From contig NZ_LMMP01000007.1 in assembly GCF_001422815.1 (NCBI RefSeq), positions 1 to 64,000 on the forward strand: a DNA stretch of 64,000 bases, read 5' to 3'. Numbering within the stretch: the stretch's first letter is position 1; the number at the start of each line of letters is the position of its first letter. The stretch comes from Methylobacterium sp. Leaf91 (GTDB taxonomy: Bacteria; Pseudomonadota; Alphaproteobacteria; Rhizobiales; Beijerinckiaceae). A program made the translations under genes and the position numbers. Below, piece after piece: positions 55,405 through 64,000 of the stretch. Below the pieces are notes generated by a model. It did not search any database, was not told the DNA's origin, and saw only the letters and a list, made by a program, of their open reading frames with translations.

Positions 55405-57318
55405 TCATCCCGCGCGCTGCATCGGGATGTAGCGTTCGCTCACCGCCTCGGGTGCGGGGTCGAACAGCCCCATCGGTCGGCGCACCGGCACCACCGTCCC
55501 GTCGAGGCTCGGCAGCGGCGTCGAACGGCGGATGCCGGTGCGGATCGGGGCCGGCGGTGCGGTGCTGGATCCGCGCCGGCAATCGAGGGGAAGCGTCACG
55601 GTCACGCTGGTGCCCTGGCGTTCGGCGCTCTCGATGGAGATGCTGCCGCCATGGAGGCCGACGAGGCCCTGCACCACCGAAAGACCGAGGCCGGTCCCCT
55701 CATGCGTCCGGTCGTAGCCGCTGCCCGCCTGGAAGAACGGCGCGCCGATACGCGGCAGGTCGTCCGCGCCGATCCCGATCCCGGTATCGGCCACCACGAT
55801 GTCGAGATGCGCCGCGCTTCGCCGGACGGAGACCTCGATCCGCCCGCCGGGCGCGGTGAACTTCACCGCGTTGGAGAGGAGGTTGATGAGCACCTGACGG
55901 CAGGCGCGGGGGTCCGCCATGATGTCGATCCCCAACCCGTCGGTGCCGCGCACCAGCGTGATCCCGCCCTGGTCGGCCCTCAGCTGCATCAGGTCGCAGC
56001 AGGTCCGCACCAGCGCGCCGACATTCACCACCTCGGGGACGTAATCGAAATTGCCGCTCTGGATGCGCGACATGTCGAGGAGCGCGTTCACCACGTCCAG
56101 GAGATGGCGACCGGAACTGCCGATGATCTCGGCATATTCGCGGCTGCGCTCGGGCCCGAGCGTCATGGAGCTTTGCCCGGCGAGGACTTCCGAGAAGCCG
56201 ATGATGGCGTTGAGGGGCGTGCGCAATTCGTGGCTGACGGTGGCGAGGAACCGGCTCTTGAGGTCGTCGGCGCGTTCGGCCTCGGCGCGGGCGCGCTCCA
56301 GTTCCTCGGCGTGGCGACGGTGCTCGCTGACGTCGCGGGTCACGGAAACCACACTCGATCCCTCGATCCCCGACAGGGTGCCGACGATGCAATGGGCCCG
56401 CATTTCGGCGAAGATCACCCGCGGCTCGCCTTCGGCGCGCTGGGCGGCCGCGTCGAGATGCAGCCGGAACTGGACGGTGGCGGGTTTGCCGCTGGCGGCC
56501 ACGTCGCTGATCGTCTGCAGCAGGGCCGGACGGTCTCCCACATGGACGCGGTCGAGCAGGCCGTGTCCGCGCAGGCGCCCCGGTTCGATTCCGACGAAAC
56601 GTGTCGAGGAGGCGCTCGCATCGATGACGCGACCGTTCCGGTCGTGCCAGGTCACGAGGTCGTCGATGGCCGAGAGCAGCATGCGGTCGCGCAATTCGTT
56701 GTCGCGCATGCGGGCCAGCCAGCGGTCCTCGTGGCGCAGATGCTCCAGGGCCTGGGCGGCCACGTGACCGATGGCCGTGATGGCGAAGACCGGCATCGCC
56801 AGGGAGCGGGACAGGTCGAGGAGGGGCAGCGAGATGCTGCCCGGCGGCAGGAAGGCGACGACCAGGGCGCCGATCATCGCGATGAAGGCGGCGGCCAGCG
56901 TCGCGCGGCGCGAGCCGGACACGACGGCTTCCAACGGGATCGCCACCAACCAGATCGCGGCGGCGGAATTCACCCCGCCCGACATCTGGGCGAGGCAGAC
57001 CACGAGGCCGGTGAGACCCGCCGACGAGATCGCATGGGCGACCCAGAGGATCCCGGTCCGCGACAGGAACACGGCGGCGAAGATCGGAAGGATCAGGCTG
57101 GCGATGGCCAGCACTTCGAGACCGCTGGGGACGCCCCGCCAGAGCAGATAAGGCGGGAGGCAGGCCATCATCACGATCCCGGTCGCGAGGCGCGACACCA
57201 GGAACCGCTCGTGCCGGAACCGCACGGCATCGTCGTCGATCACCGACTCATGCACGAGTCCGGCGAGCCGGAGATCGATCAGGGAAGCCAGGCCGCTGTA
57301 GATACGCAATACGCACAC
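55405..57318 (-). CDS. PAS-domain membrane histidine kinase (PleC/DivJ-like)
   Basis: About 637 aa; the start is uncertain. I use a GTG at 57318 because the longer frame to 57543 has no domain content. N-terminal part with about six transmembrane helices, then a PAS domain (LLSAIDDLVTWHDRNGRVIDASAS region), a coiled linker, HisKA with SHELRTPLNAIIGFSEVL, and HATPase with NLLSNAVKFTAPGG (N), DTGIGIGADDLPRIG (G1) and GTGLGLSVVQGLVGLHGG (G2). The C-terminal 60-residue tail is Arg/Pro-rich. No adjacent response regulator: an orphan, possibly in cell-cycle or stress signalling. Confidence 0.88.
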   Translation of the reverse strand: MCVLRIYSGLASLIDLRLAGLVHESVIDDDAVRFRHERFLVSRLATGIVMMACLPPYLLWRGVPSGLEVLAIASLILPIFAAVFLSRTGILWVAHAISSAGLTGLVVCLAQMSGGVNSAAAIWLVAIPLEAVVSGSRRATLAAAFIAMIGALVVAFLPPGSISLPLLDLSRSLAMPVFAITAIGHVAAQALEHLRHEDRWLARMRDNELRDRMLLSAIDDLVTWHDRNGRVIDASASSTRFVGIEPGRLRGHGLLDRVHVGDRPALLQTISDVAASGKPATVQFRLHLDAAAQRAEGEPRVIFAEMRAHCIVGTLSGIEGSSVVSVTRDVSEHRRHAEELERARAEAERADDLKSRFLATVSHELRTPLNAIIGFSEVLAGQSSMTLGPERSREYAEIIGSSGRHLLDVVNALLDMSRIQSGNFDYVPEVVNVGALVRTCCDLMQLRADQGGITLVRGTDGLGIDIMADPRACRQVLINLLSNAVKFTAPGGRIEVSVRRSAAHLDIVVADTGIGIGADDLPRIGAPFFQAGSGYDRTHEGTGLGLSVVQGLVGLHGGSISIESAERQGTSVTVTLPLDCRRGSSTAPPAPIRTGIRRSTPLPSLDGTVVPVRRPMGLFDPAPEAVSERYIPMQRAG

Positions 57319-57690
57319 GCACAGCGCGAAGTGCCAAACAGGCCGCTTCGTCGCCCCTTGCTCGACTTTGACTCGGGTTCGACTTGAACTCGACTGATGC
57401 CAAACCTCGCAGACCCGACTTAAGCGAGTGTTGCGCAGACCCCTCCGATTGTTCGCGGATGCTTTCCGGTCCGTAACCAAGCCTATTCGGCGGAAGGTCC
57501 CTTTCGGGGCACATCGCCCGCTATCCACAGGGCCGGGCACCACATGCCGGTTCGCTGGAGGGTGCTGGCAAAGCCATGTTCACCATGGTTCTGGATTTCA
57601 GGGCGTGCGTGATGTGGGCTTTACGTTCTGCGCGGAGGCTCGGTCGCACGGGCCCGCTCACGGCCGACACCGAACCAGTCCGGAAAGCCC

Positions 57691-57972
57691 ATGTCGTTCC
57701 TCATCCGCGTCTGCCTCGCCATCGGCGCCCTCTCCTACCTCGCCGCCCACCGCGACGATCCCGACCTCGCCGCGCGCATTGCGGCGCCGTCGCTGGAGAA
57801 ATCCGTCTCCGTCGCCTGGGGAGCGTTGCCGGCCGATACGCGCGAGAAGGCCCTGAGCCAGGCCACCGACGGCTTGGTCCGGCAGGTGGCGGGATCTCTC
57901 GCCGGCTCGTCGCGCGACACCCTGGCCGAGACGGATCGCCGTCCGGCCTGGCGCGGCGTGGACGACCGCTGA
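57691..57972 (+). CDS. Small hypothetical membrane-associated protein
   Basis: 93 aa. The first 20 residues (MSFLIRVCLAIGALSYLAAH) are hydrophobic enough for a signal anchor; the rest is a soluble helical segment, LEKSVSVAWGALPADTREKALSQATDGL. Resembles the small DUF5330-like exported proteins of rhizobia, but I am not certain. The 57319-57690 interval upstream holds no other gene. Convergent with glgX. Confidence 0.5.
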   Translation: MSFLIRVCLAIGALSYLAAHRDDPDLAARIAAPSLEKSVSVAWGALPADTREKALSQATDGLVRQVAGSLAGSSRDTLAETDRRPAWRGVDDR

Positions 57973-58012
57973 TCGGGGCGGGAGCGGCTGGACCGGACCG
58001 CCTCCCCTTCCC

Positions 58013-60133
58013 TCAGATCTCGTAGGACGCGGCCTGTCTTCCGCGCAGGACGTAGAGCGAACGGGGATCGATGCGCAGGCGCGCATTGGGGGGGAACAAG
58101 GCCTGCCCGGCCGGGACCGCGCCCGTCGGCCGGGTCGTGTCGAACACGACCATCCACGGCCCGCCGATGACCGGGGCCAGGGTGAAATCGATCGCGTCCT
58201 CGGCGGCGTTGATGAGGATCAGCAGGCGGTCCGCGCTCGGCAGGTCGTTGCCGATCTGCATGCCGAAGGCCTGCCGGTGTCCGTCGGCCCAGGCCTCGTC
58301 GTCCATCTCGGCACCGCAGGGCGAGAGCCAGTGGACGTCGCGCAGCGGCCCCTCCCCGATCACGGCACCGGTCAAGAAGGTCAGGCGGCGCAAGGCCGGT
58401 TGCTCGCGGCGCAAAGCCGTGAGGTTGGCGACGAAGGCCGTGAGGCCGGGGTCCGGATCGTTCTCCCAATCGACCCAGTTGATCGCGTTGTCCTGGGCAT
58501 AGGCGTTATTGTTGCCGTTCTGGCTCCGCGACCGCTCGTCCCCGGCCAGAAGCATCGGGACGCCCTGGGCCAGAAAGGTCGTCGCCAGCAGGTTGCGCTT
58601 CTGCCGCGCGCGAAGGCTCAGAATCGCAGGATCGTCGGTGGGACCCTCGACGCCGTAATTGCGCGAGAGGTTGTGACCGTGGCCGTCGCGATTGTCCTCG
58701 CCGTTGGCGTGGTTGTGCTTCTCCTCAAAGGCGACGACGTCGGCCAGCGTGTAGCCGTCATGGCTCGCCACGTAGTTGATGCTGGCCAAAGGCGAACGGC
58801 CGGAGCCGGAGAAGATCTCCCGCGAGCCGGACAGGGCCTGCGTGAGCTTCGGCAGGATGCCGTGGTCTCCGCGCCAGAAGGCGCGGACACCGTCGCGGAA
58901 TTGGTCGTTCCACTCGGCCCAGCCGCGCGGATAGGCGCCGAGCTGGTAGCCGCCCATGCCGATATCCCACGGCTCCGCGATCATCTTCGCCCGCGACAGG
59001 ATCGGATCCTGCGCGATGGCCTGGAAGAACGCCGCCCTGGGGGTGAAATCGTGCGGCGTGCGCCCGAGGCTGGTGGCGAGATCGAAGCGGAACCCCGCCA
59101 CACCATAGGCGGTCACCCAATGCCGCAGGGAGTCGAGGACGAGCTGCATGACCCGCGGGTGGTCGAGGTCAAGGGTGTTGCCGCAACCGGTGCAGTCGAT
59201 CTCCTGCCTCCGGTTCTCCGGGTTGAGCTTGTAATAGCTTGCATTGTCGATGCCCCGGAACGACAGGGTCGGTCCGGTATGATCGGCCTCGCAGGTGTGG
59301 TTGTAGACGACGTCGAGAATGACCTCGATCCCGGCGGCGGCGAGTTCGCGGATCGCCGCCTTGAGACCACCGGCCCCGGCCGCCCCGAGATAGCGCGGCT
59401 CCGGCGCGAAATAGCCGAGCGGCGAGTAGCCCCAGAAATTCACCAGCCCCTTCTCCACCAGGAACCGGTCGTCGGCGAAGGCCTGGATCGGGAGAAGCTC
59501 GATCGCCGTCACACCCAGCTTCAACAGGTGCTCGATGATCGCCGGATGGGCCAAGGCGGCGTAGGTGCCGCGCTCCGCCTCGGGAATCGCCGGGTGAAGC
59601 TGCGTCAGCGCCTTCACATGGGCTTCGTAGATCACGGTCTGCCCGAGGGGACGACGGATCGGCGTGATCGCGAGTTCGGGCAGGTCGGGGGCCGTCACCA
59701 CGCCGCGCGGCATGAGGGCCGCACTGTCACGCCGGTCGATCTGGTCCTCGCGCTGGAGGCCGCGACGGTGCCCGTAGAGGGAATCGTGCCAACGGATCCG
59801 GCCATGGATCTCGCGCGCATAGGGGTCGAGAACGAGCTTCGCCGGATTGAAGCGGTGGCCGTTGGCCGGGTCCCAGGGGCCGTGCACCCGGTAGCCGTAG
59901 AGCTGGCCCGGAAACACGCCGCGCAGATAGCCGTGCCAGACGTCGTCGGTGCGGCAGGGGAGCGGGATGACGCGATGTTCGTGGCGTTCGCCCGGCTCGA
60001 ACAGGCACAGGTCCACACCGGTGGCGTTCTCGGAAAACAGCGCGAAATTGACACCGCGACCATCGAAATGCGCCCCGAGAGGTCCGGGTACGCCTTCGTC
60101 GATGCCGATCATGGAGGCCTTTCGCAGGTGCAT
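58013..60133 (-). CDS. glgX: Glycogen debranching enzyme GlgX (isoamylase type)
   Basis: 706 aa from the ATG at 60133; an ATG at 60112 (MIGIDEGVPGP) is equally possible. CBM48 domain at about 12-130 (GPLGAHFDGRGVNFALFSENATGV). GH13_11 catalytic domain: GFRFDLATSLGR (nucleophile Asp), MIAEPWDIGMGGYQLG (acid/base Glu) and NYVASHDGYTLADV (third Asp). It hydrolyses alpha-1,6 branches of limit dextrins in the cytoplasm. Same strand as otsA and 125 bp downstream of it; supplies glucose units that can be channelled to trehalose. Confidence 0.95.
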   Translation of the reverse strand: MHLRKASMIGIDEGVPGPLGAHFDGRGVNFALFSENATGVDLCLFEPGERHEHRVIPLPCRTDDVWHGYLRGVFPGQLYGYRVHGPWDPANGHRFNPAKLVLDPYAREIHGRIRWHDSLYGHRRGLQREDQIDRRDSAALMPRGVVTAPDLPELAITPIRRPLGQTVIYEAHVKALTQLHPAIPEAERGTYAALAHPAIIEHLLKLGVTAIELLPIQAFADDRFLVEKGLVNFWGYSPLGYFAPEPRYLGAAGAGGLKAAIRELAAAGIEVILDVVYNHTCEADHTGPTLSFRGIDNASYYKLNPENRRQEIDCTGCGNTLDLDHPRVMQLVLDSLRHWVTAYGVAGFRFDLATSLGRTPHDFTPRAAFFQAIAQDPILSRAKMIAEPWDIGMGGYQLGAYPRGWAEWNDQFRDGVRAFWRGDHGILPKLTQALSGSREIFSGSGRSPLASINYVASHDGYTLADVVAFEEKHNHANGEDNRDGHGHNLSRNYGVEGPTDDPAILSLRARQKRNLLATTFLAQGVPMLLAGDERSRSQNGNNNAYAQDNAINWVDWENDPDPGLTAFVANLTALRREQPALRRLTFLTGAVIGEGPLRDVHWLSPCGAEMDDEAWADGHRQAFGMQIGNDLPSADRLLILINAAEDAIDFTLAPVIGGPWMVVFDTTRPTGAVPAGQALFPPNARLRIDPRSLYVLRGRQAASYEI

Positions 60134-60258
60134 AGGCCCAACGAATGCGGGCCGATCGTCGGCGCGGGTCACGCAAGAACGGTACCCCGGAGCCCTGTCC
60201 CGCAACCGGCCTGATTGGCCGGTACCGCTCGCCCCGCCGTTAGCAGGACGACGGGGGG

Positions 60259-61680
60259 CTACTCTGCGGCAGCAGCGGCGCGGGGTGGCTCGCGCTCGAC
60301 GGTGCGGAAGTTCTCCAGGTCCGTCAAGAAATTCCGCGCCCACCAATCCACATCTTCGCGCGTCATCCGCTCGACCATGGGCTTCCAGCGCTCGATCCGC
60401 TCGCCGCGCGGCATGTAGAGCGCCGTGCGGATCGCCTCCGCCACCTCGAACCGGTCATAGGGATTGACGAGAAGGGCCTCGGGCAGCTGCCGGCACGCAC
60501 CGGCGAATTTCGACAGCACGAGCACGCCCGGATCGTCCGCCGTCTGGGCGACGATGTATTCCTTGGCGACCAGATTCATCCCGTCGCGCATGGGCGTGAC
60601 CAGGCCGACGCGGGCGGCGCGATAGAGACCCGCCAGGACAGGACGCGGATAGGCCTTCGTCACGTACTGGATCGGAGTCCAGTTCGGCTCGCCCAGCGCG
60701 CCGTTGATCTCGCCGACGGTCTCGTTCACCTCGCGGCTGAGTTCCTCGTATTCCGGCACCTCGGTGCGGGATTTAGGCGTGATCTGGAGGTAGACGACGT
60801 TGCCGCGCTGGTCGGGATTCGAGGCGAAGAAGCGGTCCACCGCCTCCATCCGCTCGGGCACGCCCTTGGAATAGTCGAGCCGGTCGACGCCGATGAGGAG
60901 CTTGCGGGTGCGCAGCCCCGCCATGGTCTCGCGGACAGTCTTGTTGGCGCCGGCATTCTCCGCCGCCTCCTTGAACCCCGCCACATCGATGCCGATGGGG
61001 AAACTGCGAATGCGGGTCCGGCGCCCATCGACCATCAGCGAGCCGCCGCCGAGCGGAATGGCCCGCAATTCGTCGATGAGATTGCGCGACAGGTTGTGGA
61101 CGTCCGGGTCGGTCTGCAGTCCGATCAGGTCGTAATCGGCGATGCCGCGCAGGAGGTCACCGCTGGCGGGCAGCGTGTTGAACACGTCCGCCGCCGGCCA
61201 GGGAATGTGGTGGAAATAGCCGATGGGGTTGGCGATCCCAAGGCCGCGCAGTTCCGATGCAAGCGGCAGCAGATGGTAATCGTGGACCCATATGATGTCG
61301 TCGGGCTCGATCAGCTTGGCGAGAGCCCGCGCAAAGGTCCGGTTCACACGCTGGTAACCGGCGTAATCTGAACGGGAAAACGCCCCCAGGCCGAGCCGGT
61401 AGTGCATGATCGGCCAAAGTGCACGGTTGGCGAACCCGCTGTAATACTCCCGGTGATCCTGAGGCGACAGGTCGACCACGGCGTATTGAACGCGACCGCG
61501 ATCGATCAGTTCGGGTTCTTCGGACGGATCCTCGACGACTTTGCCGCTCCAGCCGAACCACAGTCCCTCATAGGACGTGAAGGCCTCCTTGACGGCGACC
61601 GCCAAGCCTCCCGCGGCAACGGATTTCCCGCTGTCTTCAGGGATGGCCACACGGTTCGATACGATGACAAGGCGTGCCAC
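60259..61680 (-). CDS. otsA: Alpha,alpha-trehalose-phosphate synthase (UDP-forming)
   Basis: 473 aa, GT20 family, GTG start at 61680. It makes trehalose 6-phosphate from UDP-glucose and glucose 6-phosphate. Motifs: [23 protein letters not shown] (donor loop), [54 protein letters not shown] and VLSKFAGA. The Arg/Ala-rich C terminus is short. No otsB phosphatase is adjacent. Trehalose is a stress and desiccation protectant, consistent with the stress promoters elsewhere in the window. Confidence 0.95.
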   Translation of the reverse strand: MARLVIVSNRVAIPEDSGKSVAAGGLAVAVKEAFTSYEGLWFGWSGKVVEDPSEEPELIDRGRVQYAVVDLSPQDHREYYSGFANRALWPIMHYRLGLGAFSRSDYAGYQRVNRTFARALAKLIEPDDIIWVHDYHLLPLASELRGLGIANPIGYFHHIPWPAADVFNTLPASGDLLRGIADYDLIGLQTDPDVHNLSRNLIDELRAIPLGGGSLMVDGRRTRIRSFPIGIDVAGFKEAAENAGANKTVRETMAGLRTRKLLIGVDRLDYSKGVPERMEAVDRFFASNPDQRGNVVYLQITPKSRTEVPEYEELSREVNETVGEINGALGEPNWTPIQYVTKAYPRPVLAGLYRAARVGLVTPMRDGMNLVAKEYIVAQTADDPGVLVLSKFAGACRQLPEALLVNPYDRFEVAEAIRTALYMPRGERIERWKPMVERMTREDVDWWARNFLTDLENFRTVEREPPRAAAAAE

Positions 61681-62018
61681 TCAGCGGGCTCCGGTCCTCA
61701 GCGTGCGGCGCACCATGGGCGCACCGGACAGGATGATTCCGACAGTCAACGCGCGTAACCCGGCGGTGATCCGTCGGATACGGCTACGTATGTTGATAAT
61801 CCGCCGACCAACCTAGCCGACCGCGCCGCCCGCGGCCAGAGTTCAGCACCATGAATGTCGGTTCGGCGGTGGATCGCTGGTCGGTTCGGCGGCTGTCGAG
61901 CGCCAGGATGGGCCCGGTCCGGCACCCAACGTAAGCTTAGGTGAATCCCGCTGGGCCGGCGGTTCCGACCGTTGGCAGCGCCACCGTCCGAGCATTGCAT
62001 ACGCAGCGCATTCCCTTC
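61681..62018. other. Intergenic region between otsA and the envelope cluster
   Basis: No gene seen. On the minus strand a TTGACT-like box lies near 61750, a possible -35 element for otsA. Otherwise unremarkable until the EcfG-type promoter at 62019. Confidence 0.4.
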
Positions 62019-62044
62019 GGAACCGCGTCTGTTTCCGTGATGTT
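62019..62044 (+). promoter_or_regulatory. EcfG-type general-stress promoter
   Basis: GGAAC (62019-62023), 17 bp, TGTT (62041-62044), with TGAAG following. This fits the EcfG pattern, with T for C at the first -10 base. The ATG at 62086 is about 35 nt past the predicted start of transcription. It would place the envelope-protein cluster that follows under the general stress response. Confidence 0.6.
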
Positions 62045-62085
62045 GAAGAGCCACAGGTGACACAGACCACAAGTGATCGAGGAGT

Positions 62086-62595
62086 ATGCGCGTGAACGCA
62101 AATCAACCCACTGGCCCGGCATCCGCGGCGAACGCCCCCGGGATCGGCTCCGGCGAGGCTGCTACTCCGACCGGCGATTGGCGGACGCTGAAGGGCGATG
62201 TCGAGGGCATCGCCGACGTGGCCGTCGAGCGTGGACGGGGATTCGTCGCCGCCGCACGCGCCCATGCCACCGACTATGCCGATCGCCGCAAAGGCGACGC
62301 GGCCCAGTCCGTCAACGACCTGGCGCAGGGCCTGCGGGATTCGAGCAAGTCCTTCGAGGAGCAGCCCAACATCAAGGCGTTCTTCGACAGCGCCGCCGAG
62401 GGCCTCGAACAGCTCGGTTCCTCCATCGAGAACCGCAGCTTCGCCGAGTTCTACGACGAGGCGGAAGCCTTCGCCCGCCGCGCGCCGGTGGCCGTCGCCG
62501 TCGCCACCTTCGTGACCGGCTTCGTCGTCTCGCGCTTCATCAAGTCGTCGAGCATCGCGCATGACCGCGATGCCCGCGATTCCTTCCGAAGCTAG
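62086..62595 (+). CDS. DUF883-like envelope-associated protein
   Basis: 169 aa with GAGGAG upstream. The N-terminal 30 residues are disordered, then amphipathic helices (LKGDVEGIADVAVERGRGFVAAARAHATDYADRRKG). A single C-terminal membrane helix (RRAPVAVAVATFVTGFVVSRFIKSS, about 132-155) serves as a tail anchor. Such ElaB/DUF883-like proteins sit in the inner membrane and accumulate under stress. First gene of the cluster, behind the EcfG-type promoter. Confidence 0.7.
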   Translation: MRVNANQPTGPASAANAPGIGSGEAATPTGDWRTLKGDVEGIADVAVERGRGFVAAARAHATDYADRRKGDAAQSVNDLAQGLRDSSKSFEEQPNIKAFFDSAAEGLEQLGSSIENRSFAEFYDEAEAFARRAPVAVAVATFVTGFVVSRFIKSSSIAHDRDARDSFRS

Positions 62596-62604
62596 GCGGA
62601 CGCC

Positions 62605-63000
62605 ATGTCGAACGCCCCTCAATCCAGCATTCAAAGCCTCGTCGGCGATGCCCTGCGCGAGACCAGCGAACTCGCGCGCAAGGAGATGGCGCTCTTTCGC
62701 AACGAGATGACGAGCAACGTCCGCACGCTGTTCATCGGCCTCGCGCTGATGGTCGGCGCCGGCGTCTTCGGGGTCGTCGCCCTGTTCGTCCTCGTGGACG
62801 CCCTGGTGAAATGGCTCGCGACGGTGGTGCATTCGGAAGCCTTGTCCGCTCTCATCGTCGGCGGCGTGCTTCTGGTCATCGCCATCGTCTTCGCCCTGAT
62901 CGGGCGGAGCACCATGTCACTCTCCACCCTGGCGCCGACCCGCACGACACGGCAGATGCGCCAGGACGCGCGTGCGTTGTCGGAAAGGGTTTCGGGATGA
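62605..63000 (+). CDS. YqjE-type (Phage_holin_3_6) membrane protein
   Basis: 131 aa. N-terminal amphipathic helix (SIQSLVGDALRETSELARKEMALFRNEM), then two transmembrane helices (about 38-65 and 77-98). Matches the YqjE/holin_3_6 family, which despite its name is a chromosomal membrane protein paired with ElaB/DUF883 and DUF3618 proteins. Starts 9 bp after the previous gene; its stop overlaps the next start as ATGA. Confidence 0.85.
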   Translation: MSNAPQSSIQSLVGDALRETSELARKEMALFRNEMTSNVRTLFIGLALMVGAGVFGVVALFVLVDALVKWLATVVHSEALSALIVGGVLLVIAIVFALIGRSTMSLSTLAPTRTTRQMRQDARALSERVSG

Positions 63001-63386
63001 GTGAATCGTTGAACGATCTCGAGAAGGACATCGAGGCGAGCCGTGCCCGCCTCGATCAGACCATCGATCGCATTCAGGACAGGCTCTCTGTCCCGAGCAT
63101 CGTCGACGACATGCTGGGCAATGTCCGCCGGACCCCGCTGAGCGGTGCCTATGACGGCGCTCTCGATGCGATACGGCGCAACCCGGTCCCCGTCCTGCTC
63201 ATCGCGGCCGGCATCGGCTGGCTTCTGCATCGCACCGGCAAGGATCGGCAGACGCTGACGAAGCGTCCGCTCATCGATCCCAACGGTGCGCTGCCGGTGA
63301 CGCCGGGCGTGGCCGCGAAGGCCTACGACCCCGACCAGCCGACCCGCCAGCCCGTGAGGGAACTGGCCGAAGCAAACCAGATCTGA
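62997..63386 (+). CDS. DUF3618 family membrane protein
   Basis: 129 aa. The N-terminal LEKDIEASRARLDQTIDRIQDRLSVPSIVDDML (8-40) is the DUF3618 signature, a helical segment. A membrane helix (RRNPVPVLLIAAGIGWLLH, about 60-79) and a polar tail follow. The ATG overlaps the YqjE stop by 4 bp, so the genes are co-translated. Role: probably membrane-surface scaffolding under stress; unproven. Confidence 0.88.
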   Translation: MSESLNDLEKDIEASRARLDQTIDRIQDRLSVPSIVDDMLGNVRRTPLSGAYDGALDAIRRNPVPVLLIAAGIGWLLHRTGKDRQTLTKRPLIDPNGALPVTPGVAAKAYDPDQPTRQPVRELAEANQI

Positions 63387-63465
63387 GCCATCACGGGCCG
63401 ATCGACACCCGACTGATCCGGCAGCGGCATCGCCGCCCCATCCCCATTCGACAGGAGTCGCATCC

Positions 63466-64000
63466 ATGAGTTCCAGCAGCATTCCGGGCGGGCCGAAGAG
63501 TTCCCTCCCCGACGATATCGCCGTCTCCGCCGGCCTCCCCCATGGCGACGAGACCGCCCGTTCGCTCCACGACATCTCCGACCGCGCGCGCAGCGAAACA
63601 CGGACCACGGCCGGCGACCTTCGCCACCAGGCCGGCCACCTCGCCGACGATACCCAGTCGAAAGCCGAGGGCTATGCCGACCGCGCCAAGGCCGCGGCCC
63701 TCGACGCCCGCGACACCGTCAAGGACAAGGCGGAATCGTTGCTCGACCGCGCGTCCGGGACCTATGACGACGCGCGTGAATGGGCGTCGGACGCCCACCG
63801 CTCCGGCCGTCGCAGCATCGGCGAGTTCGCCGAGCGTGGAAGCCAGCGCCTCGACCGCGGCAAGACCAATGTCGAGCAGTTCGTCACCGAGAACCCGCTT
63901 CTCGTCGGCGTCGTCGGCCTCGCGGCGGGAATGCTCCTCGGCGCCCTGCTTCCCAGGACGCGCCGTGAGGACGAGACGGTGGGACATTGGTCCGACGAGG
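63466..64000 (+). CDS. DUF883/ElaB-like protein (3' end beyond window)
   Basis: Open frame of 178 codons from the ATG at 63466, preceded by ACAGGAGTC, with no stop before the window edge. Long amphipathic helices (RAKAAALDARDTVKDKAESLLDRASGTYDDAREW) precede a glycine-zipper-rich membrane helix (ENPLLVGVVGLAAGMLLGALLP), then RRTRREDE. This is the typical ElaB/DUF883 layout. Fourth gene of the envelope cluster. Confidence 0.8.
   Translation, partial: MSSSSIPGGPKSSLPDDIAVSAGLPHGDETARSLHDISDRARSETRTTAGDLRHQAGHLADDTQSKAEGYADRAKAAALDARDTVKDKAESLLDRASGTYDDAREWASDAHRSGRRSIGEFAERGSQRLDRGKTNVEQFVTENPLLVGVVGLAAGMLLGALLPRTRREDETVGHWSDE

Noticed and set aside
55651..57387. 578-aa plus-strand open frame
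   Set aside because: Antisense of the PAS histidine kinase, with the low-complexity His/Gly/Asp composition typical of shadows.
58277..60214. 645-aa plus-strand open frame
   Set aside because: Antisense to glgX, whose catalytic motifs are intact.
62605..63000. Prophage signal from a holin-family match
   Set aside because: YqjE-type proteins carry a phage-holin family name but are chromosomal envelope proteins; neighbours are DUF3618/DUF883 and no phage genes are present.

Overview
The window reads as chromosomal DNA of a high-GC alphaproteobacterium of the order Hyphomicrobiales (Rhizobiales), most likely Methylobacterium or Methylorubrum. Evidence: a circularly permuted two-piece tmRNA, EcfG-type promoters (GGAAC, 17 nt, then (C/T)GTT), an HWE-family LOV kinase, the tsaD/gpsA and hemD/mitofilin/HemY gene orders, DUF1491 and DUF2336 proteins, and intergenic inverted-repeat mosaics. 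The genus is inferred from gene content only. I see no CRISPR array, no tRNA or rRNA gene and no intact transposase.

Layout. (1) 322-9255: two molybdenum-hydroxylase operons. One is PaoABC-like with a Tat signal and a [4Fe-4S] FAD subunit. The other has its [2Fe-2S] and molybdenum subunits fused. Between them lie ssrA (minus strand, encoded tag ANDNVVMDARLAA) and a small ClpP-fold protein. (2) 9411-15039: an unrecognised protein, then a tightly overlapping NitT/TauT-type ABC transporter plus alpha/beta hydrolase operon with a divergent LysR gene. (3) 15288-20380: a glycan locus with a PIG-L deacetylase, two GT2 enzymes, a GT28-like and a GT4 glycosyltransferase. (4) 20590-25854: tautomerase with divergent LysR, a small exported protein, a LOV-HWE blue-light kinase, a YedY-like molybdoprotein overlapping a flavin reductase, and a tiny membrane ORF. 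(5) 25985-29390: repeat mosaic, a DAO-family flavoenzyme directly preceded by a glycine-riboswitch-like aptamer, and an AT-richer acyltransferase. (6) 29391-33782: an internally duplicated beta-helix protein and a DEAD-box helicase. (7) 34045-41986: membrane and secreted proteins, an AraC regulator, a NarX/NarL-type two-component pair, and LysR with a divergent hydrolase. (8) 42015-52486: conserved housekeeping block: tsaD, bidomain GNAT, gpsA and OGFr-like in one overlapping operon, EVE, then divergent hemD, mitofilin and HemY, then DUF2336 and DUF1491. (9) 52644-54162: three small secreted Gly/Ser/Thr-rich proteins in one apparent operon, with a perfect EcfG promoter at one end and a hairpin terminator at the other. 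(10) 54500-61680: peptidoglycan-binding protein, PAS histidine kinase, GlgX and OtsA. (11) 62019-64000: an envelope-stress cluster (amphipathic protein, YqjE-type, DUF3618, DUF883-like) behind a second EcfG-type promoter; the last gene runs off the window.

The least expected items are the EcfG-linked secreted repeat-protein operon (52644-54162), the short glycine aptamer abutting the start codon of an FAD oxidase (27467-27521), the duplicated beta-helix protein, and the permuted ssrA hidden between two molybdoenzyme operons.
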